This document shows positions 30,989 through 43,956 of a DNA stretch of 64,000 nucleotides, piece by piece. The stretch's first letter is position 1, and each line of letters starts with the position of its first letter. Under the pieces are notes generated by a model that made no database searches, was not told the DNA's origin, and worked only from the letters and a program-made list of their open reading frames with translations. The translations under genes and the position numbers were made by a program. The stretch comes from Bifidobacterium asteroides (GTDB lineage Bacteria; Actinomycetota; Actinomycetes; Actinomycetales; Bifidobacteriaceae), in assembly GCF_009683175.1 (NCBI RefSeq), contig NZ_WKKW01000001.1, forward strand, positions 186,001 to 250,000, read 5' to 3'.

Positions 30989-33433
30989 ATGGCAGCATCC
31001 ATGACCCAATCCACAGGCTCCGATTCAGCGGATTCGAAGGCAACCGTCGCCCGACTCAACCAGGTCTCTTTCTCCTATGACGAAGGCCAGACCTGGGCCC
31101 TGGACCATCTTTCCATGGAGGTGCATGCAGGCGAGCATCTATGCATCCTGGGAGCAAATGGTTCCGGCAAATCCACGCTGGGAAGCATCCTCTCGGGTGC
31201 GACGGCACCTGACCACGGCCAGGTCGAGCTTATGGGCCGAGCGGTCTGCTCCGACACCCCAGATCAGGGCCGACAGATCGACACTGAGGCCTACCGACAG
31301 GCACGGCGGAACATCGGCATGGTCTTTCAGAGCCCTGAGGACCAGATCGTGACCACCGTCGTCCAGGACGACGTGGCTTTCGGACCCGAGAATCTGGGCA
31401 TGCCCCGCCAGAAGATGCTCTCCTGCGTGCCAGCGGCCCTGAAACAGGTCGACTTGCAGACACGCATGAATGATGATCCCACCCGCATGTCGGGCGGACA
31501 GCAGCAACGACTGGCCCTGGCCGGCGGCCTGGCCATGAATCCTGGCATGATGGTGCTGGACGAACCTGGTGCCATGCTCGACGCGGCCGGTCGACAGGAG
31601 ATTCAATCAATCCTCTGCCGGCTGACGACCCAGGGCACGGCTGTCGTCCACATCACCCACCTGCTCGAACAGGCCAGACAGGCCGATCGGGTCCTCGTGC
31701 TTGACCATGGGCGCATCGTGGCCTCCGGAAGTCCGAACCAGATCCTGAACAGGCAGGATCTGCCAGCCCTTGTCGACGAACCTGACCCAAATCCGCTGAC
31801 CCAAAGCAAGGTATCAGACACGAATGCGAAGACCCCGGTCGATGACCACGCTCTCCCCATGGTCAAGTTGTCGGATGTCTCTTACAGTTTTGCGGATTCC
31901 GGGAGCAAAGCCCTCAGCCAAGTGAATCTGGAGCTGGCGGCAGGACAGACCCTAGCCATCATCGGGCGCAATGGATCCGGCAAGTCCACCCTGGCCAGGC
32001 TCATCTGTGCTCTGGCCGCTCCCGACAGCGGATCCATCCAGGTGGCCGGCCTCCCACTGGCCGGGCCCGACCGGCCCAAGGCCAAGCATCTGCGGCGCCA
32101 GAACCTGAGGCTTCTGCGCCAAAGGGTCGGCTATGTCATGCAATACCCCGAACATCAGCTTTTTGCGGACACCGTTGCCCAGGACATCGCCTATGGTCCA
32201 CACAACCTGGGCTATAGGCCCGAACAGGTGCAGCAGCGGGTGGATGAGGCCATGAAGCTTCTGGGCATCAGTAACCTGGCCGACCGCTCCCCCTTCGACC
32301 TCTCGGGGGGTCAGCGGCGGCTGGTGGCCATCGCCGGAGTCGTGGCCTGCAGCCCGCAACTGCTCGTTTTGGACGAGGCCACCGCCAGCCTCGACCCCCA
32401 GGCCTGCGCACGCATCATGAGGCTGCTTCGTGTGCTCCATCAGCGCGGCGTCACCATCGTCATGAGCACCCACGCCGATCGCGAGGCCCTGGATCTGGCC
32501 GACCAGACGCTACTCCTGGAGCATGGGGAAACGCTGGACTATGGGCCGACTGCCGAAGTCGTGGAACGTTACCACCAGCTGCTCGCTACAGATACAGCGA
32601 AGAAGGATGCCGCTGGGAAGGAAACTGCCGAGCAAGAAACCAATCAAGCTCAGACCGACCAGAAACCCTTATCCTTGCTGGCAAGGCTGGACCCGCGAGC
32701 CAAGCTGGTGACCTTCCTCCTAGCCATGTTCACCGCCTTCGCCATTTCCACGCCTGCGCAGCTTGTTCTGGCGCTGGTGGTTACTATCGGCCTCTTTACC
32801 GCCGCCCGGGCCCCACTTCGTTCCATTATGAAATCAGTCAAGGGCTTTCTGATCCTCATGCTTCTACTGGCCGTATTCAATCTTCTGGTCACCCAGACCG
32901 GCCGTAGACTGGCTGCCTGGGGTCCATTCGTGCTGACCACCGGCGGCATCTGGGTGGCTGTGCTCTATGCCTGCCGCTTCATGCTGATCATCTTTCTGGG
33001 CGCGCTCCTGGTGGAGACCACCACCCCAACGCAGATGACCGATGCCTGTGAATCGCTGCTGAGTCCACTGTCCAGGCTGGGCATCCACACCAATGAGATA
33101 GCCCTGGTCCTCTCACTGGCTCTGCGCTTCATCCCCACACTGGGACGTGAGGTTCAGGCCATCGTGGAAGCCCAGTCAGCCCGTGGCGGATCCATCGAGT
33201 CCGGCTCGCTCTCGCAACGCCTGCATGCGGCCATAGCCATCACGGTTCCCGTCTTCGCCGGAGCTCTGCGCCACGCTGACAATCTGAGCCGGGCCTTGGA
33301 CGCCCGATGCTATGAGGGCAGCCGTCAACAGCGCACCCACTACCGATTGCTGCAACTGGGCAGGATGGACATCCTGTTCATCGCTCTCATGGCCCTTTAT
33401 CTGTTGGCCCTGCTGCTGCATCCCCTGTTCTGA
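30989..33433 (+). CDS. Fused ECF transporter ATPase-ATPase-EcfT protein (riboflavin-type system)
   Basis: Energising module for RibU, 814 residues. First ATPase: Walker A GANGSGKS (about 55-62), Q-loop FQSPEDQ, signature MSGGQQQR (167-174), Walker B MMVLDEPG. Second ATPase: Walker A GRNGSGKS (326-333), signature LSGGQRRL (438-445), Walker B LLVLDEAT. A Lys/Glu/Gln-rich linker (about 536-560) leads to an EcfT domain that begins LLARLDPRAKLV and contains the late coupling-helix type motif ARGGSIESG. Same overall order as the gene at 1790-4285 but clearly divergent from it. In many Gram-positives RibU shares a common ECF module; here it has its own fused module. Start ATG 30989; an ATG at 31001 is also possible. 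Confidence 0.93.
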   Translation: MAASMTQSTGSDSADSKATVARLNQVSFSYDEGQTWALDHLSMEVHAGEHLCILGANGSGKSTLGSILSGATAPDHGQVELMGRAVCSDTPDQGRQIDTEAYRQARRNIGMVFQSPEDQIVTTVVQDDVAFGPENLGMPRQKMLSCVPAALKQVDLQTRMNDDPTRMSGGQQQRLALAGGLAMNPGMMVLDEPGAMLDAAGRQEIQSILCRLTTQGTAVVHITHLLEQARQADRVLVLDHGRIVASGSPNQILNRQDLPALVDEPDPNPLTQSKVSDTNAKTPVDDHALPMVKLSDVSYSFADSGSKALSQVNLELAAGQTLAIIGRNGSGKSTLARLICALAAPDSGSIQVAGLPLAGPDRPKAKHLRRQNLRLLRQRVGYVMQYPEHQLFADTVAQDIAYGPHNLGYRPEQVQQRVDEAMKLLGISNLADRSPFDLSGGQRRLVAIAGVVACSPQLLVLDEATASLDPQACARIMRLLRVLHQRGVTIVMSTHADREALDLADQTLLLEHGETLDYGPTAEVVERYHQLLATDTAKKDAAGKETAEQETNQAQTDQKPLSLLARLDPRAKLVTFLLAMFTAFAISTPAQLVLALVVTIGLFTAARAPLRSIMKSVKGFLILMLLLAVFNLLVTQTGRRLAAWGPFVLTTGGIWVAVLYACRFMLIIFLGALLVETTTPTQMTDACESLLSPLSRLGIHTNEIALVLSLALRFIPTLGREVQAIVEAQSARGGSIESGSLSQRLHAAIAITVPVFAGALRHADNLSRALDARCYEGSRQQRTHYRLLQLGRMDILFIALMALYLLALLLHPLF

Positions 33434-33851
33434 GGGGTCCGGCTACGTCAAGCATTTAGGTTCCTTGTTCCTTCAAGGTCAACAAGGCCTTCTTCCACGC
33501 CTGGCCTGAGTTCTTCATCACGCAACTGCCTGATTCGCCGGCCGTTTGGGGTAAACAAACCGTTATGCATGGAATGCTGACCTGGCAAACACTGATGTCA
33601 ATTACCTGCCAATTCCATCGCTGCCTTAAGCCTGATATAAGAGAATGATCGAACCATTCGATGGACTCGTAAGCAAAAGCAAATGCCGAGCTCACACTGC
33701 CAATAGAAGCCATGGATTCCAAGTGACGTTACAAAAACTGCATTACAGAGATCGACGCAAATCCCCGGCAGTACAGAATAAGAGGGGTTGGAGCACTGTA
33801 ATGTGCTCCAACCCCCTCTTCAGTCAGCTGCGTCGGGCCTCAACCCTTATC
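33434..33851. other. 418-bp intergenic stretch, no convincing gene
   Basis: Between the convergent ECF fusion and clpC. A weak hairpin, CCTTGTT (33463-33469) with AACAAGG (33481-33487) followed by CCTTCTT, may end the ECF operon. From about 33560 to 33780 the sequence is visibly more AT-rich than its surroundings. An 88-codon open frame on the minus strand (33722-33456) has no ribosome-binding site or recognisable domain. The clpC terminator closes the region. Confidence 0.6.
33782..33818 (-). terminator. clpC terminator
   Basis: GAGGGGTTGGAGCAC (33782-33796), loop TGTAAT, then GTGCTCCAACCCCCTC (33803-33818), a long stem with a single extra base. On the minus strand TCTTATTCT follows. It lies about 35 nt beyond the clpC stop and could also stop transcripts from the other side. 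Confidence 0.8.
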
Positions 33852-36500
<2,649 letters not shown>

Positions 36501-36572
36501 ACTTGTCCTTCCCTTTGATCCGTAATTCACTCTACAGATTTACGGTGACGTTTATTCTCGGCCCGCCGGTGA

Positions 36573-36589
36573 TTGCGCTCTGAACGCAA
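36573..36589 (-). promoter_or_regulatory. Candidate ClgR operator upstream of clpC
   Basis: TTGCG-N7-CGCAA is a perfect 5-bp inverted repeat. On the minus strand the core CGTTCAGAGCG matches the ClgR-type consensus CGCYNANRGCG as I remember it, at all but one base. It lies 73 nt upstream of the clpC start, with GAGAAT and TAGAGT (-10-like) in between. ClgR activates clp genes in Actinobacteria including bifidobacteria. Confidence 0.5.
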
Positions 36590-36601
36590 CGAGGCCTGGA
36601 A

Positions 36602-37603
36602 TCAGTCCTCTGAGCCGTCTTCCGACTGCATCTGCTCCATGAGTTCCACCTCAGGACGCTCCTCCCGTGGCTTCTGCCTGACCACATCGATATGAAGATC
36701 GTCATAGGCCGGCTGGGACTGTACCCAGAGATGGGACTCCTCCTGGGGCTCGATCTCGGAATGCTCGCCGCAGCCGTGATCCAGGGAGACCACGCGCCCG
36801 TCGTCCGGGCTCCAACGGTTGGCACAGACGCCGAACATGGTACCAAGATCACCTGCCAGGGGAATCATGAAGCCGCAGGTCTCGCAGGCCTTGCCCTTGG
36901 CCGTCCGGGTCGACAGGGACTTGGGACCGTGCTGCCCCTCGTACCAGCGCTTGGCAGTGGCGGACCTGGCCTCAGGGGTCATCAGGTGCCGACGGGTCAG
37001 AGCGAAGCGATCGACGGCCTCGTCCAGGTCGTCGGAGGAGGTCTGTGCGCCGAAGGAAACCTGATCATCCACTTCCTGCTCATGAACGTCTTTTTCGTCA
37101 CCTGAGCGGTCCACCAGCCGGAAGACCGCACCGTCGGTCTGCTGATCAGAGTCGTCAGTCTCCGCCGCTAATGCTTTCTGGCCTTCTTCATTGTCCCCTG
37201 GGGTCTGCTGTACTTCAGAATTCTGAGGCCGAGCCTGCACAGGCTTGTATCCGGCCGTCAGCCTGGGGTCGTCGGGGTCGGTTCCCATGGCATCGGTCAC
37301 GCTCAGATCCGAGGGCAGCAGACGATCCTTCCAAGGAACCCATGCCGGGGGCTGCAGGGCCGCATCGGTAGGCACCAGAGAGGATTCATCCACAGTCCAG
37401 GTATCGGCATCCTCATCACGGTAAAGAGTGACCGACCACTGCCAGCCCTCATAGCCCTTGATGGCCGAGGCGAACCGGTAGTCCCAGACTCCATCCCCGA
37501 TCAGGGTACGGCCGACCAGCGCACCGACCTCATCGCTGTCGGCAGCAACGCTCAGAGCCACCCGCCTGGCCAGTTCCTCAGGATCCAGGTCCTCTTGAAC
37601 CAT
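36602..37603 (-). CDS. DUF3027 protein
   Basis: A 333-residue actinobacterial DUF3027 family protein, function unknown. The N-terminal third carries the family landmarks GYEGWQWSVTLYRD, WVPWKDRLLPSDLS and DPDDPRL. A disordered acidic segment of about 70 residues follows, then a C-terminal portion with a possible metal site: ACETCGFMIP and later VCANRWSPDDGRVVSLDHGC give four cysteines and one histidine. It follows the cold-shock-domain gene by 68 nt in the same direction, a pairing seen elsewhere in Actinobacteria. Confidence 0.87.
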   Translation of the reverse strand: MVQEDLDPEELARRVALSVAADSDEVGALVGRTLIGDGVWDYRFASAIKGYEGWQWSVTLYRDEDADTWTVDESSLVPTDAALQPPAWVPWKDRLLPSDLSVTDAMGTDPDDPRLTAGYKPVQARPQNSEVQQTPGDNEEGQKALAAETDDSDQQTDGAVFRLVDRSGDEKDVHEQEVDDQVSFGAQTSSDDLDEAVDRFALTRRHLMTPEARSATAKRWYEGQHGPKSLSTRTAKGKACETCGFMIPLAGDLGTMFGVCANRWSPDDGRVVSLDHGCGEHSEIEPQEESHLWVQSQPAYDDLHIDVVRQKPREERPEVELMEQMQSEDGSED

Positions 37604-37671
37604 CTATCACACCTTCATCATCAGTGGGATCGGACAAGACCGATCCACGTCGGATTCTTCTCGCCGTCCAC

Positions 37672-38061
37672 TCAGTCCGGCACGTCAAAGTCATCTGCCA
37701 CAGCCCTCAGGAGGGTGGCCAACTTGGCGGATTCGGCCCGACCCGGGTAGTGGTGCCGACGCAGGACGTTGCCAGCCGAATCCAGCAGCTTGATCAAATC
37801 CTCCACGATGGCGGCCATATCGTCCGGATCGGGTCGCTTGGCGCGCAGAATGGAGGGGGTCGGCCCCACCAGCTTCAGATCCAGGGCCTGGGGGCCCTTG
37901 CGGCCCTCAGCCACCGAGAACTCCACCCGGGATCCCTTGCGTATGGTGGATACACCAGCGGGCAGGGCTGATGAGGGCAGGAAGACATCCCCACCTTGTT
38001 CATCCGTGATGAACCCGAACCCCCGCTTGGCGTCGTACCACCGTACTCTCCCGCTGGGCAT
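37672..38061 (-). CDS. Cold-shock-domain protein with C-terminal extension
   Basis: A 129-residue nucleic-acid-binding protein. The first 65 residues form a cold-shock domain with an RNP1-like KRGFGFITDE and RNP2-like DVFLPSSAL. The remaining 60 residues are helical, with RPDPDDMAAIVEDLIKLLDS, and are not part of the standard 67-residue CspA. AAGGAAGT stands upstream of the ATG. Probably co-transcribed with the DUF3027 gene. A role in RNA chaperoning is family knowledge; the extension's role is unknown. Confidence 0.9.
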   Translation of the reverse strand: MPSGRVRWYDAKRGFGFITDEQGGDVFLPSSALPAGVSTIRKGSRVEFSVAEGRKGPQALDLKLVGPTPSILRAKRPDPDDMAAIVEDLIKLLDSAGNVLRRHHYPGRAESAKLATLLRAVADDFDVPD

Positions 38062-38183
38062 GCTCTGCCACTTCCTTACGTTGCTTCTTGAACAGGTATA
38101 TCCGAAATCAGTTTACCTGAACAGGACGGGCAGGACGACCCATCTTGTCATAGGCGTACGGGGCGGTTGGTGGCAGGATTGGC

Positions 38184-40121
38184 CTAACCCTCAGCTCCCC
38201 CCTGATCCCGCCTGACGCCCTGGGGTATGACGATGGTGAAGGTCAAACCGCCTCCCGGGGTCTGCGAGGCGCAGATGAACCCCTGATGAGCCTTGACAAT
38301 GGACTGGACGATAGCTAGGCCCAGCCCCGTGCCGCCCTTCTCCCGAGCCCTTGACGGATCGGCTGTGTAGAAGCGCTCGAAGAGCCTTGACCTGGATTCC
38401 TCCGGGACTCCGGGCCCGTGATCGACCACGCGAATGATGGCGTAGTCGGTGCCCACATGGCTGTTCTCTGCCACCTGGATCGCCTCGGTCAGGTGTCCCA
38501 GAGAGGATTCGGTGGCCTCCAGCCTGGTCAGGTCCGCTGGGGCGATGGTCGCCTTGACCAGGCCCAATCCCACCTGCACCGGCGAATCAGCCGGAGTGTA
38601 GCGGTGGATATTGCCCACGATATTGGTAATCACCTGTCGCAGGCGGCTGGGGTCGCCAGTCACCTGCACCGATGGCAGAGGGCCCTTCTGAATGTCCAGG
38701 CTGACCGATGGTCCCAGGTGCCCGCCCACACTGATTTTCTCCTTGTTGCGTCCCTTGAGGCCTGACAGTCCCTTGTTGGCGGCGGCCGGCACCTCCTGGG
38801 GGGCAGGCTGATCCTCGGTACGCAGGAGAACCTTTCCCGTACCCACTTCTCTTCCCAGATCCAGGGCATGCAGGTCGTCCACCCCGTCTCGAACCAGTCC
38901 AGTCAGATCGACCGGCAAGGTCGGGTCGATTCCCCTGCCCTCATCCAGGCGTGCAAGCGAGAGCAGATCGGTGACCAGGACCGTCATCCTGGTGGAAGAG
39001 TCCTCGATGTGCTGGATGGACTTGTCGGCCCGCTCCAGAGCCCCCGGATAGTCGCGCTGCATCCTATAGAGCTCAGCGTAGCCGTGGATGGCGGCCAGTG
39101 GGGTGCGCAGCTCATGGCTGGCATCCGAAACGAACTGTTTCATCTTCTCGGTGGTCTGACGCTGCTCGTCGAAGGAATGCTCGATTCGCGCCAGCATGGC
39201 ATTGAGGGATGCCGCCAGGGAGCCCACCTCGGTATTCTCCGGGAAGCTGGGAATGCGTTGGGAAAGGTCGCCGGCCGCTATCTTTGCAGCGGTCTTCTCG
39301 ATGCGTTTGAGGGGAACCAGGGTGGACTGGATCAGCAGGACCGAGATGACTCCGCCCAAAAGAACCACCACGACGGAAATGATCATGCAGAAAGCCGTCA
39401 GATCATGCACAGCTTCGTCCTGGTCGCTCATGGACAGGCCGATGAAAAGCACGCCGCTGATTTCGGAATCGTCCAGTTCGTTGCGCAGCTTCCACTGCAT
39501 GGCCACCACACGCCAGGATGCCCGGGCCCGCTTCATGGTGTCCCGGTCGGACGAAGCCTGCTTGGAGACGCGCACGTAGGCCGGTACCGTGGTCGGCTGG
39601 CCCAGGGGTATCGAGCCCAGGCTGCCGTCGGTTGGAAGGCGCGGGCGGGAGATGACCCCGTTGACCTGCATGGGGTTCAGATCGTCCGAAATGATGTGCA
39701 GGTCGTTGTCGCGGATCTGCAGGAAGTAGTCGGTTGGGCCCAGGCCGTTCTTGCTCAGATCCTCCTGGCGAAGAAGGGTGGCGTTGCGAATTCCCAGGTT
39801 GGCCTGGCGGATCAATTGCGTGTCCGTACGCTTCATCAGATAGTCGTCGGCCATCTGGCAGATGGCTACAGAAACGCCCACCGTGCCCACGATGAGCAGG
39901 ATGAGCATGCTGGCCACAAGTTTGGTGCTTAGGGGAATGGCAGCCAGAGGCGATCTAGGCATGGAGCGACCCCTCGGCTTGCTGGATCCGGCTGTCTTGC
40001 CGGAGTCCGAACCCATGGAGGACCTGGACCTGTCAGCCGCCCTCGGATCGGGAGCAGCCAACGGTTTTGCCTTGGAGGCCTTGGGGGCCGGACCCTGGGG
40101 ACTAGTCGCCATCGCCGCCAT
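38184..40121 (-). CDS. Two-component sensor histidine kinase
   Basis: A membrane sensor kinase of 645 residues. A Lys/Pro/Ser-rich cytosolic tail (1-60) precedes TM1 (about 67-88). The extracellular sensor domain covers about 90-240, TM2 about 242-265, HAMP about 266-320, and the phosphorylated histidine is His336 in SDASHELRTPL. The ATPase domain has an N-box (QVITNIVGNIHRYTP), DHGPGVPEE and GGTGLGLAIV. An Ala/Gly/Lys-rich insert (about 440-490) sits between the kinase subdomains. The start overlaps the response-regulator gene by 20 nt (an ATG at 40112 is also possible). Signal unknown; coupled with the TPM protein upstream. Confidence 0.93.
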   Translation of the reverse strand: MAAMATSPQGPAPKASKAKPLAAPDPRAADRSRSSMGSDSGKTAGSSKPRGRSMPRSPLAAIPLSTKLVASMLILLIVGTVGVSVAICQMADDYLMKRTDTQLIRQANLGIRNATLLRQEDLSKNGLGPTDYFLQIRDNDLHIISDDLNPMQVNGVISRPRLPTDGSLGSIPLGQPTTVPAYVRVSKQASSDRDTMKRARASWRVVAMQWKLRNELDDSEISGVLFIGLSMSDQDEAVHDLTAFCMIISVVVVLLGGVISVLLIQSTLVPLKRIEKTAAKIAAGDLSQRIPSFPENTEVGSLAASLNAMLARIEHSFDEQRQTTEKMKQFVSDASHELRTPLAAIHGYAELYRMQRDYPGALERADKSIQHIEDSSTRMTVLVTDLLSLARLDEGRGIDPTLPVDLTGLVRDGVDDLHALDLGREVGTGKVLLRTEDQPAPQEVPAAANKGLSGLKGRNKEKISVGGHLGPSVSLDIQKGPLPSVQVTGDPSRLRQVITNIVGNIHRYTPADSPVQVGLGLVKATIAPADLTRLEATESSLGHLTEAIQVAENSHVGTDYAIIRVVDHGPGVPEESRSRLFERFYTADPSRAREKGGTGLGLAIVQSIVKAHQGFICASQTPGGGLTFTIVIPQGVRRDQGGAEG

Positions 40122-40860
40122 CCGATGCGTTCTGTCTGGGTGCCCGAATCATGTAGCCGATGCCCCGCTTGGTCTCAATCAACGGAGTGACCTTGCGTTC
40201 CCCACCGTGTCCGTCGTTGACGGTGATGCCATCCACCTTCTTGCGCAGGTAGGAGATGTAGGATTCCACGATGGCAGCGTCGCCGCCCCAGTCGTACTGC
40301 CAGACGTGGTCCAGGATCTGTGCCTTGCTGAGCACGCGACCCTCATTGTCCATCAGGTAGCGCAGCAGCTTGTATTCGGTCGGGCTCAGGTCGATGGGTC
40401 TGCCGGCCCTGGTGACGTCGTGGGAATCCTCGTTGATCTCCAAATCGCCCACACGGATGATCGGGTCGTCCTCCTGGTGCTCGCGGGTCCTGCGCAGTAT
40501 GGCCTTGATCCTGGCCACGACCTCCTCCAGGCTGAAGGGCTTGGTCACATAATCGTCGCCGCCCACAGTCAACCCCATGACCTTGTCCTGGGTGTCGTCC
40601 CTGGCGGTCAGGAAGAGCACCGGCGCGTCGATTCCCTCCTGACGGATGCGGGAGGTGACCGTGAACCCATCGATGTCAGGCAGCATGACATCCAAGACAA
40701 TCAAATCTGGCTGGATGCGCTCGATGACCTGAATGGCCTCGGAGCCGGATGCCGCGGTCTCGACAGCAAAGCCCGCGAAGTGCAGGGAGGCTACCAGCAG
40801 GTCCCTGATGGACGGTTCGTCGTCGACTACGACCAGTTGTGCTTGCGTCGGTTTGCTCAT
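40102..40860 (-). CDS. OmpR/PhoB-type response regulator
   Basis: A 252-residue DNA-binding regulator. The receiver domain has the acidic pair in VVVDDEP, phosphoacceptor Asp57 in VLDVMLPD, the conserved Thr in FLTARDD and Lys107 in VTKPF. The winged-helix output domain covers about 140-235 (LSPTEYKLLRYLMDNEGRVL and YISYLRKKVD). It starts 4 nt after the stop of the TPM gene and overlaps the kinase gene, so the three are one operon. Targets not visible. Confidence 0.95.
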   Translation of the reverse strand: MSKPTQAQLVVVDDEPSIRDLLVASLHFAGFAVETAASGSEAIQVIERIQPDLIVLDVMLPDIDGFTVTSRIRQEGIDAPVLFLTARDDTQDKVMGLTVGGDDYVTKPFSLEEVVARIKAILRRTREHQEDDPIIRVGDLEINEDSHDVTRAGRPIDLSPTEYKLLRYLMDNEGRVLSKAQILDHVWQYDWGGDAAIVESYISYLRKKVDGITVNDGHGGERKVTPLIETKRGIGYMIRAPRQNASDGGDGD

Positions 40861-40864
40861 GGTT

Positions 40865-41656
40865 TCAGCTTGCCGCCTCTTTCTGGGTATTGTCTGAAAG
40901 TTCGCTGACCGTCTCTGTCGGCTTTGGTTCCTTCTTCTCTGCTCTGGACTTGCGATGATGAGCCCCGGTTCGGCTGCTGCGACGCCACCAGATCACAACG
41001 ACCACGGCCAGAATGACCAGAACCACAGCCGTCGCCGAAAGAGCGATAAGCATGACCCGGTGATGCCGTTGGTTTTGGTTCAGGGTCTCCACCTGGGTCA
41101 TCATGGCCTTGGCCGAGCCCACCCAGTCAGGGTTCCGGCCCTTGGTGACCGGCTCCAGAGCAGCCTGTGAGAGCTGATCCACGCTGGTTTGATCTTTGAG
41201 CCAGGCCTGCGAGTTGCTGGAGACCGCCACGACCAATTTGCCATCCTGAGAGGCCACGGCCAGCATGACTGTGTCGTGGGCGGGCTTCATCGATTCGAGC
41301 ACCCGGGATGCCCAGGTCTCCGGCTTGACGCCCTCATAGAAATGCGGCAGGTAGAGCAGCCGGACCGATACTCCGGTTTGCTCTGCAGTCTCCTTGATTG
41401 CATCCTTGACGGAGCCCACATCGGAACCCAGCAGATTCTGCGGATCGGTGATTGTATCGGTCATGGTTCCGGCCCCTGTCTGAGATTCATCGGCAAAAGC
41501 ACTGGTCGGCCCAAGGATGCTGACCGCCAAAACCATCAAGAGCAGGAAAGCCAGAATCCGCTTCACTGCCGAAAGACTGAACGGGTTCGTCTTGTGGAGG
41601 GAAACTCGTTCGACCACATGGGTGCGCGGACGGGGCAACTGCGTGAACACTGTCAT
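40865..41656 (-). CDS. TPM-domain membrane protein
   Basis: A 263-residue secreted/anchored protein: a basic start, a signal-anchor segment ending near SAFADES, an extracytoplasmic TPM domain (SVKDAIKETAEQTGVSVRLL and later DTVMLAVASQDGKLVVAVSS), then a C-terminal membrane helix (VMLIALSATAVVLVILAVVV) and a charged cytosolic tail. TPM proteins have been linked to phosphatase activity or membrane-protein quality control in other organisms. ATG 41656 follows TACTGT (41669-41664) by 7 nt, so leaderless initiation is likely. First gene of the operon with the response regulator and kinase. It may modulate the sensor, but this is inference. Confidence 0.85.
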   Translation of the reverse strand: MTVFTQLPRPRTHVVERVSLHKTNPFSLSAVKRILAFLLLMVLAVSILGPTSAFADESQTGAGTMTDTITDPQNLLGSDVGSVKDAIKETAEQTGVSVRLLYLPHFYEGVKPETWASRVLESMKPAHDTVMLAVASQDGKLVVAVSSNSQAWLKDQTSVDQLSQAALEPVTKGRNPDWVGSAKAMMTQVETLNQNQRHHRVMLIALSATAVVLVILAVVVVIWWRRSSRTGAHHRKSRAEKKEPKPTETVSELSDNTQKEAAS

Positions 41657-41727
41657 AGTGTCCACAGTAGCGGTTGACGGCCTTGGACTCCCCCACACCA
41701 TCACCGCCATTCACGGAAAGGACAACC

Positions 41728-42021
41728 ATGACACGGTTCCAAGTTGATTCGGATCAGATACAGACTGCCTCCGGCGCGGTCAGCGGCTCGATAGGGGCCA
41801 TCAGAGATGCCGTCGCAGGAATGTACACCAATCTGGACAACCTCCAAAGCGTCTGGCAGGGTTCGGCGGCAAGCCAATTCGCCACGGTGGCCCAGCAGTG
41901 GCGCGCCTCGCAGACCCAGATGGAGCAGGCGCTTGAAGGCATCCAGGCGGCCCTGACCCAGGCCTCGGCTCTCTACGCAGACACCGAAGCCCAGGCCACC
42001 CGTCTTTTCGCCGGAGCCTGA
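41728..42021 (+). CDS. WXG100-family protein (ESAT-6-like)
   Basis: A 97-residue helical hairpin protein with the W-x-G turn in SVWQGSAASQF at mid-length, the standard size for type VII secretion substrates/partners. GAAAGGA stands 6 nt before the ATG. Divergent from the TPM operon and followed by a bidirectional terminator. No EccC-like ATPase or other T7SS component lies in the window, so secretion would need a machinery encoded elsewhere. Confidence 0.88.
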   Translation: MTRFQVDSDQIQTASGAVSGSIGAIRDAVAGMYTNLDNLQSVWQGSAASQFATVAQQWRASQTQMEQALEGIQAALTQASALYADTEAQATRLFAGA

Positions 42022-42128
42022 ACGCCTGGGTGCTACATGCATGCAGCCCGGACTACTTGACCATCGCCTATCGGGTTCGGATCTGGCAAACATATGCTGG
42101 CGCATATAGAAAGACAGACCATAACAGA

Positions 42129-42171
42129 GACAGGGGCCTGCGCACCATTGTCTGGTGCGCAGGCCCCTGTC
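42129..42171. terminator. Bidirectional terminator between WXG100 gene and groEL
   Basis: A perfect 19-bp stem (42129-42147 with 42153-42171) and a 5-nt loop TTGTC, starting GACAGGGGCC. Followed on the minus strand by TCTCTGTT. It separates convergent genes. Confidence 0.82.
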
Positions 42172-42222
42172 CTTGGCAATCAACAGGTTCAGCCGAATTG
42201 CCTTCGTCCGAACCTATAAGGA

Positions 42223-43908
<1,686 letters not shown>

Positions 43909-43920
43909 TCAGCTGTCGTG

Positions 43921-43947
43921 TTATCACTCCCGCACCTCGAGTGCTAA
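43921..43947 (-). promoter_or_regulatory. CIRCE operator 1 (proximal)
   Basis: TTATCACTC-N9-GAGTGCTAA on the plus strand; one mismatch to the perfect CIRCE arms TTAGCACTC/GAGTGCTAA. It lies downstream of the predicted start, near the 5' end of the groEL leader. Confidence 0.92.
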
Positions 43948-43956
43948 TTCAGCAGA

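Noticed and set aside
33456-33722. 88-codon minus-strand frame in the gap before clpC
   Set aside because: No ribosome-binding site, no recognisable domain, and irregular composition.
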